Assembly (NCBI RefSeq): GCF_029784155.1
Contig: NC_073692.1
Coordinates: 429,827,324 to 429,891,323 of the forward strand
Source: Uranotaenia lowii
Lineage: Eukaryota > Arthropoda > Insecta > Diptera > Culicidae
DNA: 64,000 nucleotides
Direction: 5' to 3'
Below, piece by piece: positions 33,905 through 46,337 of this stretch. A program made the position numbers and the translations under genes. The first letter of the stretch is position 1. Each line of letters opens with the position of its first letter. The notes below the pieces were generated by a model. That model worked only from the letters and a program-made list of their open reading frames with translations. It did no database searches and had not been told where the DNA came from.

Positions 33905-34368
33905 GCACGTATACGGGCCGGGCAATTCTACAAAACAATTATACAAAAACCTGGCAAAATCCTGGCATTTGTTTACAAAATCGATGACCAAAAATCCGGG
34001 CAATATCCGAGCAAATTTTGTCAAAACCCAGAAATTACTCAACAAAAATCAAAAAATAAAAAAAATGATTAAACAATTTTTGGTCATCAAAACCTTCGAG
34101 AGATTTCAAATTGAAAGCTTCCAAAAAAACTTTCATGAATATTTTCATAAAACTTGCTCAAAAAATCATTTTGGAGGCATAGTTAAAATACTTTTACATC
34201 ATTATTTGTTTTTATTTTGTTTGATTCGCCAAATAAAGTGAATAAATCCAGGCAAAATCCGGGCACTTTTCAATGAAATCCGGGCATCTGGGCCGGGCCG
34301 GATTGTTCCCAAATTTGATGACAATTATCCAGGCAAACCCGGATAAAACTGGGCAATCTGGCAACCTT
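33905..34368. repeat. CCGGGCA-rich dispersed repeat
   Basis: Clusters of CCGGGCAA, CCTGGCAAAAT and GGGCCGGGC occupy both ends (33915-34030 and 34248-34362) around an AT-rich core. The right end reads GGGCAATCTGGCAACC, whose complement GGTTGCCAGATTGCCC could be a terminus. This matches the subterminal-cluster pattern of the hAT-like elements in the window, but I cannot place the left end. Confidence 0.5.
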
Positions 34369-34747
34369 AACTATGAATCACCACTTTTCTACATCTGTTA
34401 ATGCTTGGGATTGTCTTCATTAATTCTTTCGAAAGCCATTAAGAGCTCATCAACCGACAAAATTCCTTGTTATTTTTTCGGGAATAAGAATTCATGAGAA
34501 TTTTCTCAGAATACTGTGCTTAACACACGAAATTACTGGTTCAAAACGAGGAAAAAACAATACGTATTTATTTTGGAATTTCTACTTATCGCACTACGAA
34601 ACATTTTTGTCGAGCTTTACTGCACCTTCCAAAGCGCTCAGTATTTATGTCAGATTTGAGTGTTTGCAATTTTAGTAAATGAGAGAAGTTGCATATGTCG
34701 CATGAGAGGAAAATTTCCTCAGGAAACAAGCCAAAGCAATGCTTTGT
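34366..34747. repeat. Repeat family X, copy 1
   Basis: It shares with 37836-38290 the blocks GAATCACCACTTTTCT, ATTAAGAGCTCATCA, AGAATTCATGAGAATT, GAAATTACTGGTTCAAAACGAG and CTTTCCAAAGCGCTCAG. The right end is CAAAGCAATGCTTTGT (34732-34747), the reverse complement of copy 2's left end ACAAAGCATTGCTTTG. The terminal repeat is itself nearly palindromic. It has no ORF. Confidence 0.65.
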
Positions 34748-34749
34748 AG

Positions 34750-37310
34750 CTACAGTATAGAAGCACTCAAACAGCCACGGGTGGTGAATGAATATTTAAT
34801 ACAAAATCTTTCTTTTTCAAACAAAGGTAAGAAGATGTATGCTACGAACAACGTCCAGGTAGAGCCAAGTAAATGGACCATGACAGTACCACACATCCTT
34901 GATCAATTGAAAATATTAGGAACATTTTTAAAGCAGAAAACCGATGAGGGTTTTTGGTGTGTATGTTCAAAAAACTGTTTTTTTTTTCATTTTTGTTTGA
35001 GATATTTAAAAATAGTATTCTTCAATTTTAAGAAAAGTCAATAGATAACATCAAGATCCCCTCGTTAAATTGATCGTTGATTTACAAGTTTGGAATATCC
35101 TACAGCTTTGTCAAAAGTAGTGCACAAATTTCTCAAATTAATAATAAAATGTAATAATGCTCGGTCTATTTTCCTTTTAAAAAATATAACAATTTTATCT
35201 AAAAAAAATTTTTTTTTACATTTGTCATCTATAAGTCGTTGCTCTAGTAGACAGAGCAAAGCCATTTTAAACTGTTTTTCCTAAACAGTTGAAAAGTTTT
35301 AAAATGTTTCCCCGAGTCGGACGAAAAATATCTCGCCGAACATCGTCGTTCGTAATGTTTGCGCGTTCGACAAATCTGCACCAGTATGTTAGACTGCGAA
35401 ATCCCGGTCGGTCCGGTCCCACTACACGAGAACCAGATGGTCACAGACAGTAATAACGAGAAAACGATAAAATATAAATACGTTTTATGGATTCTTCTCT
35501 TGTTTCCCGCCACAAAGTAGGAAAAACACTGCCGGGGACCCTCATGTCCCATATAGATCGAGAAACGACCAATAGATTTTAACTAATACATCCTCATTTT
35601 CTGGCTACATTATCATCATTTGGTACTACTGTCTTGATAGGTTTCTGATTAAGTTATTTCCACCTATTTTACCTATTTCAAATCACAATAAGAAACAGTT
35701 TGGCAAACAATTATAAGCTTTGGACCAAGTCCGTCAGATCCGAAGATTAATAGTAGATGTTCGGTCAATGTCAAAATATCTACACGTACTGACTAATTTG
35801 AGTCAAATGTAAAGAAATATTCACCCCAGGAATCCGAACGAACCAGTTTTCGATTCTAAACAAGCGCTCTGTGCACCGTTCTGTATGTGTATATTTATAG
35901 TTTGTCTTCACAACAAAACGAAACAAGGATCGGATTTTCATTATTCTGGAAACATATTTCAACCGGGGGGCCCAGTTCACTTATCTGTCGAAGTGCAGAC
36001 CGATGGGCATTCACAGGCAGGATTCCCCCGTCATCATCTTCATTGGGATCATCATCATCAGCAGCAACAACATCATCATCATTCTCCTGATCAGCCAGCC
36101 TCCTCATCGTTTAGTATCAGAGCTTCTTCTCCTGCTGCTGTTAGGACCATCGTTTAGAGATGAAAATAAGTTGTTGTTGTTGTGGTTGTTTCTGGTGCTG
36201 TTTCGAGCGGTTTTGCTCTCTGTTTGGATCACTCTGGCAGGCCCCATACAGTTCGCGTAGAATCGTCCGTTTCGTTCGTTGGACGGTTTGGTGTACTTTT
36301 TCCTTGCATAGGCCGGCATTTGGCGGACAGAAGCAAGCAGTAAGAACTCGGTCGATTTTAAAAATAGCTCTCATGTATCCGAGACTCCGTTTGTTGCCGG
36401 CCGCGCGCACCTTTGCTTCCCAATCGCTCTCGTCCTCGGCCCCAGGAGGCGGCACAGGTCTCTATTCCCTGTAACATATAAGTAAGTAGACATTTGGCCC
36501 GATTCGTCCACGTGATTCCTGGTGTGGTTGTGGAGGGTTGTTCTGTGTTCTGCTGTGCTGGTTGAGTGGAGTGCCCCTCGAGTTGCTGCTGTTGCTGATC
36601 ATTGGCGATTCTGGCTCAAGTGATATGTATGGATTATTGTGGAAAACTCGCCATTCTCTCCCGGTGCGATGACGATGGTTTGCCTTTTGGCTGGCCTCCT
36701 CGCAGTGCATTTTCCCGAGCTCGTCAGAAGAGTACAGTAATAGCTCTATTAATTTTCCTAAATGGCTTTTTACGATAGTTCCAATTTCATATTGGTTTTT
36801 CCTTCAGATGTGCTTTGAGTGGCCCCTTTCCCCACATCAGCCTCCAAATCGGCTCGCAACAAGGGAAGAAACAATAGTAGTAGGTAGTCACCACCGACAT
36901 TTCGGGGGAGTTCACGGCTGACGTCATCGCGTACTAATTTCACCAAGCAAAATTTATATACTTTTGTGTGCTGAACACCGATGTTAGCAAGTTTTAGGAA
37001 GCGACGGAAAACTATAAAAGTAGCAGCGATAAATAATATCGCTCCACGGCGTCTGGTCAAGGCTACACGGAATCGGTTAGGTTAGGTTTGGTTTGGTTGA
37101 GTTGTTAAGCTCCTACGTACACAGTTCTTCGTCCATCGTCGGCCAGAAACAGGTGAACCGATCGACTAACCGCAACAGCTAAAACAGAGAAAAAATAAAA
37201 CTCCAAGCAACGATGAACGGCGCTCTCCTCGACAATCACAGCATTAGAAATCAACGCGCGGCAGTTGAACTCGTTCAAGCAAATCAATTCCTCCCGCGAT
37301 TGGCCTTTGA
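34750..37310. other. Unassigned; GC-richer island at 35285-37310
   Basis: No TE hallmark is seen from 35285 on. It holds a CAT/CAG-rich patch (36028-36090) and GTT runs at 36170-36185. Two overlapping ORFs of 104 codons (36141-36455 minus, 36160-36474 plus) carry no known domain; the minus one ends in a Gln-rich tract from CAA repeats. The island could be promoter, UTR or regulatory DNA of a gene beyond the window. Confidence 0.3.
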
Positions 37311-37835
37311 AAGGTTAAACCGTCATTCCAATTCTCACCGAAATGGTGATTAGAGAATGACGGAACTGTTGACGGTTGTAGATATATATATGACAAAAGA
37401 TCGAAATACAAACAAAAAAAACACTTATTAAATTATAATTAGCCAAGGTTAGCAGTCTTATTTCAATACAGCTGAGATAAAAATTGTAACACTTCGAATC
37501 TGAAAATGCATTCACGGGATTTTTTTCAGAACAGGTGAAAAAGGATGAAGGAAAATAATATCCTTTGTTCAGTTAGGATTTGTCTTTGACCTAACATCTA
37601 TTAAACGTTTATTCGGCTTAATGTTAGACAACCTTCGGCATTATCAAAAAACTTCGGGCTAATGACCGATTGGCCGACCTTTTGGGCTTCTTTCACTCAA
37701 AACTACAAGAAAACAAAGTATATTTTTAAGATAATTTTATTCATTAAAATGTCTTTAATAAGGCCTCGAAGGACTAATGACATTGGCTCAGTGGGTTTAG
37801 TTTTAGTCCGATTAGGTTGACGGCATGTTCAAGCG

Positions 37836-38290
37836 ACAAAGCATTGCTTTGCTTCCTGCGTTCCAATAAGAAAGCAAAGCAAAGCATTTCAATGCATTGG
37901 TATGACATACTGGCGCGTTGAATTTCACTACGAATCACTACTTTTCTTAATCTGCTAATGCTTAGAATCTTCTCCTTTTTTTCGGGAGCTATTAAGAGCT
38001 CATCAGATCATGATCCGGATTTCAAGAATGCCAAAAATTACAACCGAAAAAATTTCTGAACAAGAATTCATGAGAATTCTCTCACCAATTAAGATATTTT
38101 TTTAGGTTATTATCACAAATTCGTTCGGATCTTCTAAATACTGTGCCTAAAAACCGAAATTACTGATTCAAAACGAGAAAAAAATTCAAATTGGAATTCA
38201 AACTTGTCGCGCTACAATACATCTCGGCATCAGATTTGTCGTGCTTTGCTGTACTTTTCAAAGCGCTCAGTAGAGCTTACATCAATTAGA
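37836..38290. repeat. Repeat family X, copy 2
   Basis: The left terminus ACAAAGCATTGCTTTG (37836-37851) is followed by the family blocks listed for copy 1, ending in TTTCAAAGCGCTCAGTAGAGC. The right terminus is missing, and mariner-like sequence begins shortly after. Confidence 0.65.
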
Positions 38291-38434
38291 ATTGGAATAA
38301 ACTTTTGCTCATATTGTGACGCTTCTAGTGGAAAAATTTGGAAGTTTTTGGCTCCTAGGTGTCGGGAATTTTGTCAGCTTCACGTATGGATTTTTGACAT
38401 TCCGCAAATCGACTATACTTTGAAAACAATCATC

Positions 38435-39431
38435 ATGGAAGCCGAAAGAAGGGGAAAAATTTTGCACAGTTATTTGGAAAATCCATTGTGGTCTGCATCT
38501 AGGCTAGCTAAACAGCTGAAATTTCCCAGAAAAACCGTACGGCGCGTTATCAAACGGTATAAGGAAACATTGATGACGATTCAGAAGCCTCAAACCAATC
38601 GTCGAAGTGGAACTGTCGACCGGAAATTGAGTAGTTAGATTTAGAAGACGATTAAGAGGAATTTCAACCTGACTGACCGTAATTTGACCAGAAAATTCGG
38701 TGCTGCCCTTAGTACCGTGAGGAGAATTCGACTCTGGGAAGGAATCAAATCGTTCGATTTAGCAAACAGCCAAATCGGACCATAAAACTGAATATTTAGT
38801 GTGGCCAAAATCCGTGCTCGGAAGCTATACGACTAGGTGCTGACCAAGTTCGACGGGTGTCTTCTGATGGACGAGAAACCTATGTCAAGGCTGATTTCGG
38901 GAAAATCCCAGTTCAAAAGTTTTACTTGGCAACGGCTCAGGGGAATATTCCAGCCAAATTTAAATTTGTTTTTGCCGACAAATTTACACGAACATTTATG
39001 ATTTGACAGGGCATTTGTAGCTGTGGCAAACAAAACGAAAGTTTCGTTACAAATGAGACAATAACATCGGAACTATACCAAAAAGAGTATCTCCAAAAGC
39101 AAATTTTGCCGTTCATTCGATCTCACGACCATCCCGTAATGTTTTGGCTGCCAAAGTCGTTCTAGAATAGTATGCAGATAAATTGGTCCAGTTTGTTCCT
39201 AAAAACCTTAACTCACCCAACTGCCCCCAGTTCCGCCCTATTGAGATATACTGGGCAATCTAAAGAGAGAAGACTCGAGGCAAAGAGAAAGGTTGCCAAA
39301 GACATCAATCAGATGAAGACCTGGTGGAATAAGATAGCTTAAACGATCTGCGCCGCCTAATGAGCCGAGTTACAGGAAAAATTCGAGCTTTCCTTCGGAA
39401 CCGTGACGAATATTTTTATCCGTATTTTTAA
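38435..39431 (+). pseudogene. mariner/Tc1 transposase fossil, full span
   Basis: The ATG at 38435 opens MEAERRGKILHSYLENPLWS and ARLAKQLKFPRKTVRRVIKR-like text (residues 1-48), a helix-turn-helix DNA-binding half. After a stop at 38636, frameshifted catalytic-domain words follow: ETYVKADFGKIPVQKFY, SELYQKEYLQKQILPFIRSH, NCPQFRPIEIYWAI with the third catalytic Glu, and KVAKDINQMKTWWNKIA. It ends VTGKIRAFLRNRDEYFYPYF-stop at 39431. The first Asp region is frameshifted and the PDLASCHY block with the second Asp is lost. It is dead but nearly complete in length. Confidence 0.85.
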
Positions 39432-40124
39432 TTTAAAGTATGGCGAAAAGGCTACATTTGTATAAAAAAAAGATCTTGAATTTAATAATAAATAACTGAA
39501 ATACAGGCAATTGTTCTTGTTACTATTCTTTCTGAAGCAAGTTTTATAAATATGCATTGCAGAAATCACTATGGCCGGGCCAACCATGTGGTCAATACAG
39601 CAAAAGATATCGGAACAAGGGAAGGAATAAAGTGTTGAATTTCCTACCAAACGATTCATATAGGTTCTTATAAAAATAATGCAATGTAGAAGTATAAATC
39701 TGTAAAAAGGTTGGATCTCACCAAATATGTTTTCAGCAAGAGGATACATTTTTCACTGAGCTAGATCCGTGCGTTTTAGTTTTCAAGGGCAGGGCTGATG
39801 CGTTTTGGTATTGGGAACTTTAGCAACGGAGCTTCTGAATAAGCCTCTTCAAACATCTTTCCGGTGTATGAAATATTCACAAGATTTTTTCCCAAGTTAT
39901 AGCGCACTTCACAATAATGTTTACTTTGTTGTTATAATCAGCTGGATTCGATTAATCCTTAATCTCTTTTTAACGGAGCATAAATTTTGACGTCCTTACA
40001 AGGCAACGCCTACTTGAATTACGCATAACTCCTTATGCTGGTCACAGATTTATATCATAGCAGTAAAAAATTATGGAAGTACAAAATTAAGACGCATGCA
40101 CAAAGCGCATGGGTGTACGGTCAA

Positions 40125-40655
40125 TTTTCGACTAAATGTATATCGAGGCAGATTTTAAGCAAATTCCGGGAAACCTGTCAGTTACATTGAACCTACCGTT
40201 GGAACAATGTTGCCGAGAATCACAGGACGCAGAAGGTTTTGGAATTAGTCAAGAAGTTTCTAATTTGACAAGCCATTTAGCACGTACGGAAAGCGGAACA
40301 CATCGTTTCGTTTGTATCTGAAAGAGTGCCTCCACGGCTTCCTCCTTTCCCCAAGGGCCACGATGGTCCGATGCTCTTCTTGCCGGATTTGGCATCCTGT
40401 CACTATTCCAAAGAGGTGGAAAATGGATACGAGGCGCACGGAGTCGATTTTCTGCCTTCTAAAAACCCTAAAGTTGTAATTGAGAGGGCATGGATTAATA
40501 CACTGAAAAAGATCGATTCGGATGTCGTGCAAAATCTTATGGATGGAATTAAGGTCAAGGTTCGAACATTCGGTTATACAGGTGAAATAAAATTAATCAA
40601 TGATTTTGAAACGAGCTCCTATTGCTTAAGATTTAGTAGCAATTGGATGAAAGCT
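40125..40655 (+). pseudogene. mariner/Tc1 transposase fossil, internally deleted
   Basis: YIEADFKQIPGN (40137 on) matches YVKADFGKIPV of the previous copy. LYLKECL then appears, and after a frameshift GHDGPMLFLPDLASCHYSKE, which retains the second catalytic Asp. After VDFLPSKNP the segment with the third catalytic residue is missing, and KKIDSDVVQNLMDGIKVKVR gives the C-terminal region. It is a distinct lineage from the 38435 copy and also dead. Confidence 0.8.
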
Positions 40656-40869
40656 TGAGTTTTCAGAAGTAATTTTGTCTGTCAGATTGAAGTGTATCGC
40701 ATTTCATACACAGCGTACACGTACACTTCACGTATTGAAGCTTATACGTTTGATTGGAGTTATCCTTAATCCTAATTCGGACTAAAATGTAATTTTGACA
40801 TTATTTGGAATTAAAAAGCGGGTAACTTTTTTCAGTGGCACCAAAAAAGGTGTTCTCAGATCTCGAATC

Positions 40870-41935
40870 GATTAAAAAAAAATCTTGTTTCATTTCTTTT
40901 TGTTAAACATACTGTATAAATACTGTTCTACTACTTCCAGTAAGATCCTTATAAACGTAGCTACACTCTACACTAGCGATTGCTAGTTCCATCAGCGATC
41001 GTTAATAGGCGAATTGCCCAATCGTGGGATACAAGACCTCCCCCCAATTCACAGATTAAGAATGTTGAATAGCATCGGCGATTGACGAGCTTTTCCGTCA
41101 TACCAACAACTTCTTCCAGCCATTGTAAATAAGTAGATGCCTGCTAACCGCAATGCAGCTGAATATCGCAAGATGTACTCTGAGCATTTCATCCCAAACT
41201 CGATCCGCAGTAGTCGGTAATGAGGTGAGGCTGGCAATCTAAACAACCTTCTCCGAAATTCCAAAATGCCCTTCCAACAGTCATTCTTCCGGCCGTCGAA
41301 AATGAACTCACGCTGCTAACCGCCGCATGGCATCGAGAGTAATCCTCTCGGAACTAACTTTTCCGGCCTGGAGCATATCGTGCCCTCTTTGCTGAAGATC
41401 CTCTGCGCTAGTGCCACTACTTTGGCTCGTCCCCTTCCACCAGATGGCTCCTCTGGTTGGTGGACTCCTCCGCGCTGGAAGCTGCCATGCTTGCTAACCG
41501 CAAGTTTCTTATTCCACTTCCAGACGTATGTGGGCCCATGACCTGTTGAAATGAAAGATTCAAAGCAGGGTTCAGTGGTGGAATAGAGGTAATTCTTTAT
41601 TTACTACTTCAGTAAGGTCCTTACATAGCTACACTCTACACTAGCGATTGCTAGTTCCATCAGCGATCGTCAATAGGCAAATAGAGTGTCAATTTTGCAC
41701 TTCTGACTGAAAATATTTTTCAATTCGCAATCGATATGGACAATGCAGCATATCGTGCCCTCTTTGCTGACGATCCTCTGCGCTAGTGCCACTACTTTGG
41801 CTCGTCCCCTTCCACCGGATGGCTCCTCTAGTTGGTGGACTCCTCCGCGCTGGAAGTTACCACACTTGCTAACCGGTTACACTTCCAGACGTATCTGGGC
41901 TCATAACCTGTTGAAATGAAAGACGGCCGGCTCAG
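40870..41935 (-). mobile_element. copia-like LTR remnant, tandem LTR-internal-LTR
   Basis: Read on the minus strand, TTCAACA followed by GGTTATGAGCCCA (41896-41908) and GGTCATGGGCCCA (41531-41543) matches the copia-type arrangement: LTR end, then a primer-binding site complementary to initiator tRNA-Met (the copia site is GGTTATGGGCCC). After each site come CATACGTCTGG and a leader with MAASSAEESTNQRSHL. A purine run GGGGGGAGG (41037-41045) precedes TGTATCCCACGATTGG, the likely LTR start at 41033. The LTR holds AATAAA and TTATAAGG. LTR parts are at 41544-41690 and about 40925-41033. There is no pol, so it is deleted and non-autonomous. Confidence 0.6.
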
Positions 41936-44900
41936 ATGAAGTTTCTATTGCGAGTGCTGGTTCGATCGATGTGTGAGCTGTTTTCAGGTTTTCGTTGTTT
42001 GCACGGCAGCGCTACTACTTTATTGTTTCACGCATTTTGAGTAAACCACGTGCTTTGATCCATCCAAGTATCATTATATAGATCAATGCAAAGTCAGCCT
42101 ATCGACTTTGCTTCTTCTAGACAATGATACGGTGCGGGACAAATGGTCTTGTGCGGTAAGAAGTTTTCTCAAATCACGCTCTCGGCTCATTTTCAACACC
42201 TTTCATGCTTCCTAATCTAATCTATCCGTCTATAATTTTCATTACTTTCATTTGATATTCTTCCTATTAGAATGTTCACCGAAATGCCATTAATCATTCA
42301 ATTAAAACAATTAAAACTCGCGGTGATAATCTTTCAACACTTTTTAATTGTTTACAAATTTTATGGAGGATTTGAATGCTTTTATCTGCTTCCTAAAACT
42401 TTATTCCGGATTAAAAAAAATTGGAATATACTATCCTTAAACCTCATATCTTTTGCTTAAAATTGAAAAAGTATCATTTCAATCAGATCACTTTTTCAAA
42501 ATTTACATCGGAAGAATTGCAGTATCTTTTCTCGAAAGCGGTTACCAACAACTATTTTTGATCAACACAATTGCTTTTGCTCATAAATATCTTAAACCTT
42601 TCAATGAGGGGACGCCTACGGCGCTGTATGAAAGATACAAACAAAAACCCACACCGAAGAATTGTTCTGCTTTGAAGGCCTTACTTTTCCCAGCGGAAAG
42701 CCTGACAACGCGAATCTTTTGTTAATGCTTTTATCGCCACAATTTTAACATTACCGGGCAGATGTTGTAAAACGAGAACAATTACTTCATTATGATGGCG
42801 ATGGTAAGCGGCAACTCCAACGTTCCCAGAAGGTGTGTTTTTGTTGTTGTTTTGTTTGTGATCTTTCTTGTATACCTCACTACACTACCAAACTGGGAAT
42901 TAATCGCCAATGTCGGCGAGGTCAGGTGCTTGTACACACGCATGTTATACCATAAAAGGAAAGTGGTCACCGAGTCAACGAGACATGGCACTTTATACAA
43001 TAAGTCATTGATGCCACATGGATGGGGAAGCTGGACGGACATTTAAAAAACCAAAGTTTGGTGGATACATTTAAAAGATCCTTGAACCGATCAAAATCTA
43101 AATAACAACTAATAAAAGTGGTTTGATTTCGATACATCGTTTAGTCGTAGTCTTGAATTGTTTTGCAATAAAAAAAAAAACTTATCCGTCCTGTAGAGGA
43201 TTATAACCCAAAAAAATCAACTCCAAACCACTACTGTACTAATTCTTGATCCATTATTGGCCGAAAAAATCATCACCACCAAATAACAGCAGCTTTGGAG
43301 CGGTCAATTATAAATCAGCTCGTGTTTATAGTATTTCGTGCTTCTGCTGCTGTGTTTATCTCTCAATCGAGTGGTGTGTGCAGTATGTTTTGCCAATAAT
43401 GTTGGTTTTGCATTCGTGCCAAGCTCTCCAGCAAGCAGTAAGTAGTGTTCCGGATGATGGGGTTTCGTCGGCAAAATCTAGCATCGTGGCTATCTCATTC
43501 GCGATCTATCCTCGGAACATGGCTTTTGGAGACCGTGAACTTTTCGATCACATTTCGCGATATAATTTGCTAATTTATCATTTATTGGGCTCATGCCAAC
43601 GAGTTGCGAATTATCTATCACATGATTTTTTTTTTATTCAAAGGCGAGAGCGAATGAATAGAAAAATACCACAACCACCATATGATGGCTTCAAGTGAAT
43701 TAAAAATTATTATTCGGGATTATAAAATCTTATCACCTGAACGTGGCGGCATAATAAAAACCGATAGCAAATCAAACGAAAACCATCAATTGAAACTTAT
43801 CAACAAACTGATAAAAGACAAACATGGATAAGGTTGGCCTCAAAGTTGTTGAACCAACAGTTGCGAAAACGCTCAGTGATTTATCAAAGGTAAACTTTTT
43901 TTTGCGACAGGTTAAATTTTGGATAACGTAAGCTTTCATGGCGTTTGCTTTCTATGCACACATCAGAGTGAAGCATGATGTAATCTGCCGTTGCGTTATT
44001 GATTTATGTCCCACATGCATTAGTTTTCGCGACTGAAACAATTTTGGAACATTGCTTGTCAAATACCTAAGTGAGTGTTATCTACCGAACCACACACGGT
44101 GTCAGGGTTCAACCGACCCGTAAGGGATGTTTTTGTGTGACTGTTTATGTTCAATGCTCAAGACTTGGCTAAAAACTTGTTTAAATAATATTTTATAAAC
44201 TTTTAGTATGTATTCATTGAAAGAATGGACAAAATTTGTCGATTTATCATACCTTTTCACGCACTGACTAAATTTCTCATGCAGCATCAATCATGATTAC
44301 CCATGAGTGTTTAAACATTGGCTTAATGAGACATCATGAAGTTTTCAGTGAAACCTACACTTGGCATATTCGAGGTGACCATATCAGTGAATTTGGATTC
44401 ACAATAACTTAAAATAATGTAATCCAAATTTTACATGAAATTGTATCGAAATATTATATCCTGGCACCTCCTAAAAACTAATAAGTTTGTGCATAAATTA
44501 TAAAAAAAACGGAAAAGGAATTCATTCTTGATAAGCAAATGACCATGATACATTCGAATTACATTTACATATATACCAACATACATAGGCTACATTGTTG
44601 GTATCTTTTCACCAGAATCTGTTCATCTTCATTCTTCGTTTGAAAGTTGACCTTATACTGATATATCTAACGTGAGTTGGTTTGGAGGACGATGGAGCAG
44701 ATAAAAAATCTCAAGATAAAATACCCTCGCTCATATAAAGCATCCATTCTTTCAAGACTCATCTCTAGCCTTTAGAGATTCTTTTTTGTTATCTGTTGAA
44801 ATGGAGCCTACAATGGAGTCTACAATACTATGAAAAAATAACAACATTTGGAGAAATTAACGTGAAAACTCCTTCATACCAGGAAAATTCCTCACTCGGT

Positions 44901-44945
44901 TAGGATAGTATATGCCTTTTTAAAAACTGCTGATTTACTGCCCTT
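41936..44945. other. Unassigned stretch with two weak ORFs
   Basis: An 84-codon ORF at 42792-43046 (plus) begins MMAMVSGNSNVPRR and has a hydrophobic run, CVFVVVLFVIFLVYLTTL, that could span a membrane. A 150-codon ORF at 43246-43698 (plus) has no known motif. Neither has homology I recognise or clear splice or polyA context, so I do not call either a gene. Confidence 0.25.
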
Positions 44946-45715
44946 TTACTATACGCTACGGTTCGGTAATGCTTCTTCTGCAAAGTCAACAGAAGAACAA
45001 AAATTAAAAAAAAAAATCGAAAAACTACAAAAACGAGAACATGTGAGAACCGGAATCGACCGAATCACCCTGCCGCTGAGAATCGCGAGAGCACCGAACG
45101 TTTCCAGGCATCGCCGCAAGTTGTGGAAGGTTCTCAGCAGCCTCATCCGTCGTCGTGTCGTGTGTACCTAATATCGACGAACGAGGTCCTAGCATTTCAA
45201 ACCAAAGACCGACTATCCAATACTGAGGACCAAAGTCGAGTTCAACTAACTAAAACTGGAAACAGAACGAACAAACGAACTAGCGACGATGGATGTCAGG
45301 CGAGGAACGCGACCAGGGAAAAATCGATTTTTCAATAATTATGTAAAATCTGCACAATGTGTGCCGCGTTCCATTTTGCCCTGAATCGAGTCAAGCCATA
45401 CGACGATGCTCTTGGGTTTTACTGGATTGGAAGGGGTGGCTTTTGGTGGTTGGTGGGTTGGTCTGGTTCGGTTCGCTGGAAGTGTGGGAGTTTTCATTCC
45501 GAAAGGATTTGGAAGACTGTTAAACGGTTACGACGATCGGTAAGGAAAAAGTACGATTCGTGGAATTCGTGTAACATCCTTTCTGGTGATGCAGTGTACC
45601 TTCAAAAGCGCCGAAATGTGCTTCGCTGTGTTAGTATAACTTTCGGGTGACTTACTATCGAATTAACAAACGATTAACAATATTAAGAGGAACCTTGACA
45701 ATAATTTAAAACGAA
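44946..45715. other. GC-richer island, no gene called
   Basis: Base composition rises at 45020-45620. ORFs of 71 and 97 codons (45123-45338 and 45357-45650, plus) lack domains. It may be regulatory or UTR sequence. Confidence 0.25.
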
Positions 45716-45724
45716 AAAAAATGC

Positions 45725-46110
45725 TAAAGTTAGACAAAACATTGTGCGGCTTGCGGATGTTTCCGACGATGTTCGCACGCCGTTCTACCGTAATGTCGAT
45801 CCAGGCTCGTTTCTGTGCCGTCTTCAGGGCATCTAAGGTACCGTATCGTGCGTCTGAGAGGTCTCTTCTAGAATGAACACCAAGGAGTGGTTCGTAGGGT
45901 TAAAATCCGGTGATTTTGGCTATCAATCTTTGCCGGTGCTAGCATCTAATCCTTGCGAAGTATAAAACCATACGATTAGAAAAACTTCGTTCTTGATTAC
46001 GCGCACGGTGAATCCTCTGATGGTAGTAAGCTGGTAGTATCGTTCCTGACGTAAATGCTTTAACAGGATAGGGCACCGGTAGGTCCCCGGAATTCTACAC
46101 CAAATCAACT
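45725..46110 (-). pseudogene. mariner/Tc1 transposase C-terminal fossil
   Basis: On the minus strand PKSPDFNPTNHSLVF (about 45920-45880) is a SPDxNPxD-like block of the Tc1/mariner catalytic core, with the final acidic residue replaced. It is followed after a shift by YGTLDALKTAQKRAWIDITV and ERRANIVGNIRKPHNVL, a typical C-terminal helix pattern. The 61-codon ORF upstream (46108-45923) is unassigned. There are frameshifts and no N-terminal half. It differs in sequence type from the other mariner fossils in the window. Confidence 0.65.
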
Positions 46111-46337
46111 AGGTTTTAGGTTTTATTGTCAACAAACTGTAATTCCAGGTTTAAAAGCCTAGGATTGTCCGCTAAACACTCCGAACAACAACCCAATGAA
46201 CCACTCCGTTTGGTCGCTTGAAGGAATAATTTTTAGCCGCATGATACGGCCTTAGATAACTTTGTTAGTGATAAGATATGTAGCTTGATCTGATAAGATG
46301 GGATATAGAAAGTTTATAGGGTAGATATAAAGGCGTA

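Noticed and set aside
36141..36474. Two overlapping 104-codon ORFs in a GC-richer island
   Set aside because: They overlap on opposite strands and neither has a known domain or splice context. Raised GC content alone lengthens ORFs.
43246..43698. 150-codon ORF as a host gene
   Set aside because: No motif, signal or homology is recognised. It is within what AT-poor patches of this size can give by chance.
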